37,834 nt of DNA from Alphaproteobacteria bacterium. GTDB taxonomy: Bacteria > Pseudomonadota > Alphaproteobacteria > DSM-16000 > Inquilinaceae. Position numbers and translations under genes: made by a program. This document shows, one piece after another, positions 6,364 through 14,017 of this stretch (within the stretch, counting starts at the first letter, position 1; each line of letters starts with the position of its first letter). Below the pieces are notes generated by a model. That model was given only the letters and a program-made list of their open reading frames with translations. It did not search any database and was not told the DNA's origin. The stretch is taken from contig JANQIX010000105.1 of assembly GCA_028281925.1 (NCBI GenBank), positions 1-37,834 of the forward strand. The letters run 5' to 3'.

Positions 6364-9255
6364 CTACTGCAGGATTGCCAGCGGTGTCAGATCGCGGCGC
6401 AGCAGGGCGTCGATCAGGAATTGGAACATCATGCCTCCGTGCGCCGGCAGCAGCCCGTCTTGCTCATCCGTCGGAAACACCGCGGGCGAAGAGATCCGGG
6501 TCAGGGCGACGGCGAACCGGCCGTCCCCAGCCTCCACCACATCTGCAGCGATGGTGCCGCCGACGGCTTCCAGGCGGTTGGCCCAAGCGTCCGGCGCGGA
6601 TGCCGGCCGGAACGCGTTGAAGCGGTCAGCCAAGACCTCGGCCGCCGCCTCGGCCGCCCCGCGGTCGAGATAGACAAGCGCAACAATGGCCTCGTCCCGG
6701 TCGCCGGCGAAGACGTCGGCGATGGCCACCATCAGATAGGGAGGCAAGGTCCCAGCCGGCCCCTCCGGCAGTTCCGTGCCGGGGTCGATCACCTGTCCGT
6801 CCTGGATGAGGTCGATCACCGGCATAGCCGCGAATGCCGCGTCATCGACGTTGAACAGCTGGAACTGCAACAGGGCGCCTTCAGTCGCCGGTGGGGTAAT
6901 GGCCTCGACGGCAGCGGCGATCACGGGGTCGTCCGCCAGCGACCGTGCGTCACCCGCGGCCGCCACCACGCCCTCCGCAACCGGCCACACCGGGCTACCG
7001 ATCAGCGCTGGCGGCAGCACGGCGATGCGCGCAGATTGGCCGAGATGCCCGCCGAACGGATCCCCGGGGTTTCGGTTGATGATGTCCATCTCGAGATCGT
7101 CAAGGCGGTGCCACACGGTGACATCGCCGATCTGACGCTGCTGGAAATCCCGTGCATTCAGCGCGGCCGTGATTGCCGGCGCATGGTCGCCCGCCGGATC
7201 GAGGCCCAGGATCGTGCCCCATTCGGGCGGCTGCCCGAACTCCAGCCCGCGCCGAACATCTTGCACGTCGATGCCAAGCAGCCCCGAGATCTCGTCCTTG
7301 ATGACCGGCAGATACTGCATGTAGTTCTGCGGGCCGGAGCGGATCCGCATGAAGCCCGGGAACATGTCATCGAAGCTCAAGCTCGCAAATCTGAGCCCCG
7401 GCATGGCATCGGCATAGGACGCCTCGATCGTCGCCTCGATGTCGACATAGCTGACCAGTGGCACCCCGTCCCGCCCCATGGGCGTGTCCGGTACCAGCGC
7501 CAGCAGGTCCATCACGGCCTGTCGGCTGCCGGCGTACGGGCCGTCGGCCAGCGTCTGGTCTTCACCGGCTGGCGGGGTAGCTTCGGCTTGCACCTCATCC
7601 TCATCGACCGGGGCGCTGGCTTCAGCAGGCGCGGCGGCCCGCGTTCCGGTCGGCCGCGGCGACATCCGGGTGAAGGTCACGATCTGCGCCCCGTCGTCGC
7701 CGAACGAGGACGGACGTTCATCTTCACCCATGGCCATGCGGAAGGTGTCGTCGTCGATGAACTCCACCAACCCCAGGAAGGTGTCGCCGTCCACCTCCAC
7801 ATCCAGCGTTGTTGGATCGCTGTCGAAATCGGCCCAATAGCGCCCCCGTTCCGGGCGCCCGCGGGAGATGACGATCACCGCGCCGTCGGGCAGGAACGTG
7901 ACCACCACTGGATCCTCGCGGTCCGCTGTGGCGGACCAGACGCCGGGCAGCAGGTCTTGCGCGCCAAGCGTCGGCGCTGCTGGTTCGGCCGTGTCGACCT
8001 GGCTCTCCCCCGCCACCCGGATCGCCCAGCCGCGCAGGCGCAACAGCGCAAGGTCGGATGTCCCGACCGCCAGCGCGCCGCCGTCCGGCGTCTCGGCGAC
8101 CGACGACAGCAGCAGGTCGACATTGGTCTCCCGCTCGTCCGGCTGAGTGATGTCCTCGTGCCACAAGATCGTGCCGTCGCTCGCCAGCCGCTCGACCCAG
8201 TTGCCGAAACGTCGGGCCGGCCGGTTGACCGAGCCGGCAAGCAGCACACCGCCATCGGCCGTTGGAGCCATAGCGGTCGCAAGCGTGGCGGCATAGGGCT
8301 CGCTATCGTCGTCTGCGGGGTCCCGTGTCCACTGGATCTCGCCCTGCCGGTTCAGGACGACCAACAGGCTCTCAGGCACGCCAACATCCGATAGGAAATA
8401 GAAATGGACAGCGAGGCGCGACCCGGCGAGGGGCGCGATCGAAGCTGCGGTACCGTAGGCAGTGCAGGGAATGGTGCTCGGCGTGAGCACCTGGTCGATC
8501 TCCGTCCGCCACAGAACTTCATTCTGCGGGTCGAGCGCGACCACGAGGCCGACGGGCTCCTCCCGTTCTTCAAAGCCCGCGATGATCAGGGACCCATCCT
8601 CCAGCACCGCCATGGCCACCGGCAGGATGCTCTCGTCCCTGCCCAGGCCTATACCATCCCGGCCCAAGATCCGCGGTTCGTTGTCGAACAAGAGCCCCTG
8701 GCCGCCATCAATGCGGATCAGCTCGCTCTCCGTTCCCGTGTCCATGAGGATGACCGCGCCACCGTCCGGCAGGGCGGCGATGGGCCCAGGTTCGTCGATA
8801 TCCAGATCAAGGGACCAGCGAAGCTGCCCTGCCCCGCCATACGCGGCGAGGCGATAGGTATCGGTATCTCGATCCTCGATCAGCGCCAGTGCGCCGCGGG
8901 AAGCGTCTCTCACGATCCGGCAGAGGTTTCCAGGCTCGGACCGTTCCCACGCAACTGCACCCGACGGAGCGAGGCCGGCGAACCAGACACCGCGATCGCC
9001 TCCGACGACCGATGCGCCAACCAGCATCGATCCGCCATCCGGCTGAGCGGCGGCGTGGGCAACAAGCCGCATATCCGTTTCCGGCCCGCCCTGCAGCGGA
9101 TTGCCCTCTCCCGTGCCGTAGGTCCGGACCCACGAACACGGCGCGCCGCAGGCCTCACCCGCCGGCTGTGCGTTTGCGGTCCCGCCGGCCCAAGCGAAGC
9201 ACACCCAAAGCGCAAACGCCGCCATGCCGCCGACAGCGGCTGTTTTGCTGGCCAT
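6364..9255 (-). CDS. Large secreted protein: beta-propeller-like N-terminus, lipocalin-like middle, unknown C-terminal domain
   Basis: Predicted exported protein of about 963 residues with no recognised function. Two adjacent ATGs exist (9258 and 9255); the second stands 6 bases from a GGGAGG site and is preferred. A Sec signal with a hydrophobic core ends at ANA-Q near residue 30. Residues about 35-450 contain recurring PDGG, EDGS and TPDGG turns with strand-rich spacing (for example AAQPDGGSMLVG, ALPDGGAVILM, PTADGGVLLAG, ETPDGGALAVG), typical of a beta-propeller. About 465-570 (LLPGVWSATADREDP onward) resembles a small beta-barrel of the kind that compares predicted and actual composition. 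An acidic, Ala/Pro-rich linker follows, then a C-terminal alpha/beta region of about 350 residues. It interrupts the common sfsA-map order. Confidence 0.8.
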   Translation of the reverse strand: MASKTAAVGGMAAFALWVCFAWAGGTANAQPAGEACGAPCSWVRTYGTGEGNPLQGGPETDMRLVAHAAAQPDGGSMLVGASVVGGDRGVWFAGLAPSGAVAWERSEPGNLCRIVRDASRGALALIEDRDTDTYRLAAYGGAGQLRWSLDLDIDEPGPIAALPDGGAVILMDTGTESELIRIDGGQGLLFDNEPRILGRDGIGLGRDESILPVAMAVLEDGSLIIAGFEEREEPVGLVVALDPQNEVLWRTEIDQVLTPSTIPCTAYGTAASIAPLAGSRLAVHFYFLSDVGVPESLLVVLNRQGEIQWTRDPADDDSEPYAATLATAMAPTADGGVLLAGSVNRPARRFGNWVERLASDGTILWHEDITQPDERETNVDLLLSSVAETPDGGALAVGTSDLALLRLRGWAIRVAGESQVDTAEPAAPTLGAQDLLPGVWSATADREDPVVVTFLPDGAVIVISRGRPERGRYWADFDSDPTTLDVEVDGDTFLGLVEFIDDDTFRMAMGEDERPSSFGDDGAQIVTFTRMSPRPTGTRAAAPAEASAPVDEDEVQAEATPPAGEDQTLADGPYAGSRQAVMDLLALVPDTPMGRDGVPLVSYVDIEATIEASYADAMPGLRFASLSFDDMFPGFMRIRSGPQNYMQYLPVIKDEISGLLGIDVQDVRRGLEFGQPPEWGTILGLDPAGDHAPAITAALNARDFQQRQIGDVTVWHRLDDLEMDIINRNPGDPFGGHLGQSARIAVLPPALIGSPVWPVAEGVVAAAGDARSLADDPVIAAAVEAITPPATEGALLQFQLFNVDDAAFAAMPVIDLIQDGQVIDPGTELPEGPAGTLPPYLMVAIADVFAGDRDEAIVALVYLDRGAAEAAAEVLADRFNAFRPASAPDAWANRLEAVGGTIAADVVEAGDGRFAVALTRISSPAVFPTDEQDGLLPAHGGMMFQFLIDALLRRDLTPLAILQ

Positions 9256-9550
9256 CATCCGCCTCCCGTCACCGCAGTCTTATTGCCGGCGAGCCTCTCG
9301 GACGCCGTTTCGCGTGCCTTCGTTATTGTGCGAAGGGTACCAGGGTCAGCGCCGCGCACCAACCCGCCGCCGACTGCTTTCGTCTTGCGCTTCCGCACTG
9401 TCGGTCCCATGTCGAAGGGCGTGGGCGGGCCCTTGCCGCGCCGCTAGAGGTGTGCCTGCCCGATGCTCAGGTGGGCAAAACCGGCTGTCGAAGTGGAAAG
9501 ACGCATGCCGGCGATGTTATAGCGGGATCCGCTGCTGGAATGCCGATCGC

Positions 9551-10402
9551 ATGAGACAGAACCGTGAGAGAGCCCGTGACGTGACGGATGCCGCCGAAGA
9601 CCTGACCAGAAGCGAGCCCATTCGCATCCATCCGCCGGAGGCTTTCGACGGCATGCGGCGCGCCGGGCGGTTGGCCGCGCTGACCCTCGACTTCATCACG
9701 CCGCATGTGGTGCCCGGGGTGACGACGGGCGAGCTGGACGCAGCCTGCGAGGCCTTCATCCGCGATCATGGGGCCGTGCCGGCACCGCTGGGCTATCGCG
9801 GCTATCCCAAGGCCACCTGCATCTCGCTGAACCACGTGGTGTGTCACGGCATCCCCGGCGACCGGCGCCTGAAGGGCGGCGACATCCTGAACATCGACAT
9901 CACGGTGATCCTGGACGGCTGGTATGGCGACACCAGCCGCATGTACATCGCCGGCGGCAAGACCACGGTGAAGGCGACGAAGCTGGTCGACGTCACCTAT
10001 GACGCCATGATGCTGGGCATCGCCCAGATCAAGCCCGGTGCGTCGCTGGGCGATATCGGCCACGCCATTCAGACCCATGCCGAAGCGCAGCGTTTTTCCG
10101 TGGTCCGCGACTTCTGCGGACACGGGCTGGGCCGTGTCTTCCATGCCCCACCAAGCGTTCTGCATTATGGCTGGCCGGGCCAGGGGCCGATCCTGAAGCC
10201 CGGCATGTTCTTCACCGTGGAGCCGATGATCAATGCCGGCCGGTACGAGGTGAAGGTGCTGTCGGACGGCTGGACGGCGGTGACGCGCGACAAGAGCCTG
10301 TCGGCCCAGTTCGAGCATTCCATCGGCGTCACCGAAGACGGAGTGGAGATCTTCACCCTGTCCCCGGCCGGCTACACCAAGCCGCCCTATGCGACGCCGT
10401 GA
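9551..10402 (+). CDS. map: Methionine aminopeptidase, type I
   Basis: Removes the initiator methionine from nascent cytoplasmic proteins. 283 residues from the ATG at 9551. An in-frame GTG at 9581 has a GAGAGAG stretch 8 bases upstream and could be the true start. All metal and catalytic residues of the pita-bread fold are present: His99 (VCHGIPGD), Asp116 and Asp127 (NIDITV and YGDTS), His191 (CGHGLG), Glu224 (TVEPM) and Glu255 (QFEHS). The stop overlaps the GTG start of radC by four bases, indicating translational coupling. The 295 bases upstream, shared with the leftward gene, are non-coding; a TGTTATAGC stretch near 9513-9521 could be a -10 element, but no matching -35 was evident. Confidence 0.95.
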   Translation: MRQNRERARDVTDAAEDLTRSEPIRIHPPEAFDGMRRAGRLAALTLDFITPHVVPGVTTGELDAACEAFIRDHGAVPAPLGYRGYPKATCISLNHVVCHGIPGDRRLKGGDILNIDITVILDGWYGDTSRMYIAGGKTTVKATKLVDVTYDAMMLGIAQIKPGASLGDIGHAIQTHAEAQRFSVVRDFCGHGLGRVFHAPPSVLHYGWPGQGPILKPGMFFTVEPMINAGRYEVKVLSDGWTAVTRDKSLSAQFEHSIGVTEDGVEIFTLSPAGYTKPPYATP

Positions 10403-11115
10403 GGCGCGAGGGCGACCTTTTCCCTCCGACAAAGGGCGACGAGGCGCCCCATTATGCCGGCCATCGCGAACGCCTGCGCCAGAGATTCATCGCCGGCGGG
10501 GCGGACGCGGTCGCCGACTATGAGATCCTTGAGCTGTTGCTGTTCGCAGCCTTGCCGCGCCGTGACGTCAAGCCGCTAGCAAAGACGCTGATCGGAACCT
10601 TCGGCTCGCTGGGTGCCGTGCTGTCCGCCGACGCCGCGGCGCTGGAACGGCGCGGCAAGCTTGGGCCGGCCGCCGTCGCCACGCTGAAGACGGTGTCCGC
10701 CGCCGCGGAGCGGATGTTGCGCGAACGCGTGATGGCGCGCCCGGTGATCTCAAACTGGCAAGCCCTCTTGGACTATCTCGGTCTTGCCATGGGGCATCTG
10801 CAGCACGAGCAGTTCCGGCTCTTGTTCCTTGACCGCAAGAACGCGCTGATCGCCGACGAGGTGCAGCAGCGCGGCACGGTCGACCACGCGCCGGTCTATC
10901 CGCGCGAGGTCGCCAAACGCGCGCTGGAGCTGCACGCGAGCGCCGTCATCCTGGTGCACAACCATCCTTCGGGCGACCCGCAGCCGTCGACGGCCGATAT
11001 CGACATGACGCGGCAAGTGGCCGGTGCCTTGCAGGCCATCAGTGTGGCACTGCACGACCACTTGGTGATCGGCCGCCAGGGCCATGCCAGCTTCCGCGGG
11101 ATGGGGCTTCTCTAA
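10399..11115 (+). CDS. radC: RadC family JAMM-domain protein
   Basis: 238-residue RadC-type protein. The start is GTG at 10399, inside the map stop (GTGA overlap). An N-terminal helix-hairpin-helix-like region (about 20-110) is followed by the metal-binding JAMM/MPN+ domain: Glu154 in DEVQQRGT, then HNHPSGDPQPSTAD with His187, His189 and Asp200 spaced as in zinc-dependent JAMM enzymes. The historic link to DNA repair in E. coli was later questioned, so its biochemical role is open. It is the last gene of the rightward group and ends 12 bases from the far end of the structured RNA gene on the opposite strand. Confidence 0.93.
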   Translation: MRREGDLFPPTKGDEAPHYAGHRERLRQRFIAGGADAVADYEILELLLFAALPRRDVKPLAKTLIGTFGSLGAVLSADAAALERRGKLGPAAVATLKTVSAAAERMLRERVMARPVISNWQALLDYLGLAMGHLQHEQFRLLFLDRKNALIADEVQQRGTVDHAPVYPREVAKRALELHASAVILVHNHPSGDPQPSTADIDMTRQVAGALQAISVALHDHLVIGRQGHASFRGMGLL

Positions 11116-11126
11116 GGAGCCGGGAT

Positions 11127-11266
11127 GCGATACGGGCGTGTTTCGGAAATCGGATATGCCTTCGAGGTGCTCTGCCGCTGAGCTACGACCGCCTGCGCGA
11201 TCGGTGGGACTCGAACCCACGCACTCCCCATTACCACGGTAACCGATGACCACCGGCCCGTATCAC
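11127..11266 (-). tRNA. Circularly permuted tRNA-Thr(GGU)-like gene
   Basis: Read on the minus strand. The leader runs 11266-11238. Next come an anticodon loop GTGGTAA (11237-11231), anticodon-stem strand TGGGG (11230-11226), variable loop AGTGC, T arm GTGGG-TTCGAGT-CCCAC (11220-11204), 3' acceptor strand CGATCGC (11203-11197) and linker GCAG. The 5' acceptor strand GCGGTCG (11192-11186), TA, D arm GCTC-AGCGGCA-GAGC (11183-11169), A26 and CCTCG (11167-11163) follow, then a trailer to 11127. Reordered, all stems pair: acceptor 7 bp with one G-U, D 4, anticodon 5 with two G-U, T 5. U8-A14, G15-C48, G18G19 and T54-A58 are kept. U33-GGU-A37A38 with G1-C72 and C2-G71 suggests threonine. No CCA is encoded; position 73 is G. 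Leader and trailer form an 11-bp helix (11266-11256 with 11137-11127). Structure seen directly; identity inferred. Confidence 0.8.
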
Positions 11267-11272
11267 TCGCGC

Positions 11273-11301
11273 TATATGACGGTGCATTGGAGCGCCGTCA
11301 A
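11273..11301 (-). promoter_or_regulatory. Sigma-70-type promoter of the permuted tRNA gene
   Basis: On the minus strand TTGACG (11301-11296), a 17-base spacer and CATATA (11278-11273). Six bases further the predicted transcript would start at G11266, which is the first paired base of the 11-bp leader-trailer helix. It stands in the spacer after the aldolase stop, so the RNA gene has its own promoter. Confidence 0.7.
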
Positions 11302-11337
11302 CCCTCCTTGGTTCCAGCCATCTCGCTTGCCCGGAGA

Positions 11338-12069
11338 TCAGGCAGCGTAGTCCGGCTCCTCCCGGTCGAGGATCCGGCGCAGTGCTGCGAAATGCTGGGC
11401 CGCGGCGTGGCCGAATCCGGCATATTGCTGTGCAGTCTTGCGGATGATCTCGTCCGGCACCCGGCGCAGGGGGCGGCCAGTCGACATGGCCAGAACCTGG
11501 TTCTGGCAGGCCCGTTCCACGTAATACAGATCGTCGAACGCCCGGGCGACGCTGTCGCCGGCCACGATGACGCCGTGATTGGCCAGGAACAGCACGTTGG
11601 CCGTGCCCATGACGGCGGCCAGCCGATCGCCCTCCTCATGGTCCAGGACCAGGCCGTTGTAGACCTCGTCATATGCAATGCGCCCCTGGAAGCTGACGCC
11701 GGACTGGGTGACCGGCAAGAGCTGCATATCGGCCAGCGAGGTCAGTGCCGTGGCATATGGCATATGCGTGTGCAGCACGGCGCGGGCATGCGGCAGGTGC
11801 AGGTGCAGCCGCGAATGGATGAAGAAGGCCGTGGCCTCCGGCTCCTCATCCCCCTCGATCACGGTGCCGTCGATATCGCAGAGCAACAGGTCGCTGGCCC
11901 GCAGCTCAGACCAGTGGCGACCATAGGGGTTGACCAGGAACCGCTTACGGTCGGCGGAAACCGCGACGCTGAAATGGTTGCAGATGCCTTCGCTCAGCCC
12001 CATGCGCGCGGCCATCCGCAGCGCCGCCGCCAGATCGACCCGTGCCTCAGCGACGTCGATGGACCCCAT
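11338..12069 (-). CDS. Class II aldolase/adducin family protein
   Basis: 243-residue zinc-dependent aldolase-fold protein, probably cytoplasmic. Family zinc ligands are visible: His100 and His102 in LHTHMPYATALT and His165 in LANHGVIVAG. GICNHFSVAV near residues 28-37 and NPYGRHWSEL at about 47-56 match the substrate phosphate-side loops of this family, though the exact substrate (fuculose-phosphate-like, or a non-aldolase adducin-like role) cannot be told. The start at 12069 has a GGGAG site about 9 bases upstream. It is divergent from purB. The permuted tRNA gene lies directly downstream on the same strand. Confidence 0.85.
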   Translation of the reverse strand: MGSIDVAEARVDLAAALRMAARMGLSEGICNHFSVAVSADRKRFLVNPYGRHWSELRASDLLLCDIDGTVIEGDEEPEATAFFIHSRLHLHLPHARAVLHTHMPYATALTSLADMQLLPVTQSGVSFQGRIAYDEVYNGLVLDHEEGDRLAAVMGTANVLFLANHGVIVAGDSVARAFDDLYYVERACQNQVLAMSTGRPLRRVPDEIIRKTAQQYAGFGHAAAQHFAALRRILDREEPDYAA

Positions 12070-12263
12070 ATCCCCTGCTCCCTGCTGCAGTTCCCGCTAT
12101 GCGCCCAGACATACACGATCGGCAGGACATTTCGCCTCAAAAGCCGTCACCGAAGGGCGCGATTTGGCGCCGGCCGATCTGGCTGACGGCAACAGTTGCG
12201 ATCATGCCCGACCGGTGGTTTGTTCCGTCCGTCACCCACCGTCGTGCGATGTAAGGATACCGG

Positions 12264-13583
12264 ATGATCCCGCGTTACAGCCGGCCCGAGATGGCCCGCA
12301 TTTGGGAGCCGGAGGCGAAGTTCCGCATCTGGTTCGAGATCGAGGCGCATGCCTGCGATGGCCTGGCTGAGCTTGGGATCATCCCCAAAGCGGCCGCCGA
12401 AGCCATCTGGAAGCGCGGGCGGTTCGACATCGAGCGCATCGACGCGATCGAGCGGGAGACCCATCACGACGTCATCGCCTTCCTGACCAATCTGGGGGAG
12501 TCGATCGGGCCGGAGGCGCGGTTCCTGCACCAGGGCATGACCTCGTCGGATGTGCTGGACACATGCCTGGCCGTGCAGCTCTGCCGCGCCGCCGACATCC
12601 TGATCGCCGATCTCGACGCGTTGCTGGCAGCGCTGAAGCGGCGGGCCTACGAGCACAAAGACACCGTGTGCATCGGCCGCAGCCATGGCATCCATGCCGA
12701 GCCCACGACCTTCGGGCTGAAGCTGGCCGGCCACTACGCCGCCTTTGCGCGAAACCGAGACCGGCTGGGAATGGCGCGAGCGGAGATCGCCACCTGTGCC
12801 ATTTCCGGTGCCGTCGGCACCTTCGCCAATATCGACCCGATGGTGGAGGCGCATGTCGCGTCCAGGCTTGGCCTGAAGCCGGAGCCGGTGTCCACGCAGG
12901 TGATCCCGCGCGACCGGCATGCCGCCTTCTTCGCCACGCTGGCGGTGATCGCTTCGTCGGTGGAGACACTGGCGACAGAGATCCGCCACCTGCAACGGAC
13001 CGAGGTGCGCGAGGCCGAGGAGTACTTCGCAGAAGGCCAGAAGGGCTCCTCAGCCATGCCGCACAAGCGCAACCCGGTGCTGACGGAGAATCTGACGGGG
13101 CTGGCGCGCCTCGTGCGCGGCGCCGTGGTGCCGGCGCTGGAGAATGTGGCGCTGTGGCACGAGCGCGACATCTCGCATTCTTCCGTTGAGCGGGTGCTGG
13201 CGCCCGACGCTACCATCGCGCTGGACTTCGCGCTGGCGCGGCTGGCATCGGTGATCGATCGACTGGTCGTGCATCCCGACGCCATGCGCGCCAATCTCGA
13301 CCAGCTGGGTGGCGTGATCCACTCCCAGAGGGTTCTGCTGGCGCTGACCCAGGCCGGCATGAGCCGGGAGGCCGCCTATAAGGTCGTGCAGCGCCACGCC
13401 ATGGCGGTGTGGCGCGAGGGTGGGCACTTCCTAGACCGTCTGCAAGGCGACAAGACGGTGACGCGCCATCTCGGCGAAGACCAGCTGGCTCAGCTATTCA
13501 ATCTCGCCTACCACACCAAGCATGTGGACGACATCTTCGTGCGTGTGTTCGGCGATGCATCAGCGGGCGCAGCCGCAGCCTGA
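12264..13583 (+). CDS. purB: Adenylosuccinate lyase
   Basis: Acts twice in purine synthesis: it releases fumarate from SAICAR to give AICAR, and from adenylosuccinate to give AMP. 439 residues, normal for the compact bacterial form. The fumarase/aspartase superfamily signature GSSAMPHKRNP is at residues 261-271 with the catalytic serine loop. TSSDVLDT (93-100) and GRSHGIHAEPTTFG (138-151), containing the conserved His141, complete the active site. The ATG at 12264 has an AAGGA site 6 bases upstream. It heads the purB-DUF1499-(zeta)-purC-purS region, so it is placed with its pathway partners, although purC has its own promoter further on. Confidence 0.96.
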   Translation: MIPRYSRPEMARIWEPEAKFRIWFEIEAHACDGLAELGIIPKAAAEAIWKRGRFDIERIDAIERETHHDVIAFLTNLGESIGPEARFLHQGMTSSDVLDTCLAVQLCRAADILIADLDALLAALKRRAYEHKDTVCIGRSHGIHAEPTTFGLKLAGHYAAFARNRDRLGMARAEIATCAISGAVGTFANIDPMVEAHVASRLGLKPEPVSTQVIPRDRHAAFFATLAVIASSVETLATEIRHLQRTEVREAEEYFAEGQKGSSAMPHKRNPVLTENLTGLARLVRGAVVPALENVALWHERDISHSSVERVLAPDATIALDFALARLASVIDRLVVHPDAMRANLDQLGGVIHSQRVLLALTQAGMSREAAYKVVQRHAMAVWREGGHFLDRLQGDKTVTRHLGEDQLAQLFNLAYHTKHVDDIFVRVFGDASAGAAAA

Positions 13584-13594
13584 GCCGATCGCCC

Positions 13595-14017
13595 ATGGAT
13601 GTGACGGAGATCAGACCGCCAGGGGCGCCGAACTATTGCCTGGCGCTTCCGCCTGGGATCGGCGCGGTCAAGCCGCAGGTGGAAAGCCCCGTTTTTGCTT
13701 TAGAGCCGTTGCGGATTGCGGCGGCATGGCAGTCCGTGTTGAGCCGTGCGCCGCGGACAGAGATCGTCGATGTTTCGGACGACGGCCTGTCGATCGAAGC
13801 CGTGCAGCGCTCGACGCTGATCGGCTTCATAGACCGCGTCAGTGCACGGGCCGTTCCTATGCCGGGGAATCGGGCTTCGCTGGCGGTCTATAGCCGGTCG
13901 GCGGTGGGGTATTGGGATCTGGGCGTGAACCGGCGCCGGGTAGTGGCTTGGCTCGATGCCTTGCGCCAGACGCTGGACGAGGACGGAGGCTCAGACGCTA
14001 GCGCGTCTCGGTCATGA
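13595..14017 (+). CDS. DUF1499 family protein
   Basis: 140-residue protein of unknown function. The DUF1499 hallmark is near the C-terminus: LAVYSRSAVGYWDLGVNRRRVVAWLDAL (shared family pattern SRS-VG--D-GVNR-RV), with DVSDDGLSIEAVQRSTLIGF upstream as the central strand pair. I start it at the ATG at 13595, 11 bases after purB; a longer upstream frame would overlap purB entirely. No good ribosome site is visible, so it may be coupled to purB translation. Its last 20 bases overlap the end of the convergent zeta-subunit gene. Confidence 0.75.
   Translation: MDVTEIRPPGAPNYCLALPPGIGAVKPQVESPVFALEPLRIAAAWQSVLSRAPRTEIVDVSDDGLSIEAVQRSTLIGFIDRVSARAVPMPGNRASLAVYSRSAVGYWDLGVNRRRVVAWLDALRQTLDEDGGSDASASRS

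Noticed and set aside
6286..8394. Long plus-strand frame of about 700 codons
   Set aside because: Antisense to the large secreted protein gene; low-complexity Arg/His/Gln-rich product, no start signals, while the minus frame has a signal peptide and domain order.
10750..11253. Protein frame on the minus strand including a GGRSSAAEH-like segment
   Set aside because: This is the translation artefact commonly produced by tRNA sequence, running antisense into radC.
11116..11280. Permuted two-piece tmRNA (ssrA) as explanation for the permuted tRNA-like locus
   Set aside because: Order of halves matches, but the RNA is only about 140 nt, has a full 4-bp D arm with AGCGGCA loop, and holds no resume codon or tag-peptide reading frame of the alphaproteobacterial type.
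11116..11280. Ordinary tRNA in normal order, or two unrelated tRNA fragments
   Set aside because: No T arm follows the D-arm half and no D arm precedes the T-arm half within tRNA distance. The 7-bp acceptor and 11-bp outer pairing link the two halves, and a matching promoter stands in front.
11116..11280. Group I intron in the anticodon loop
   Set aside because: The flanking segments total only about 54 nt and lack the P3-P8 core; they fit simple helices instead.
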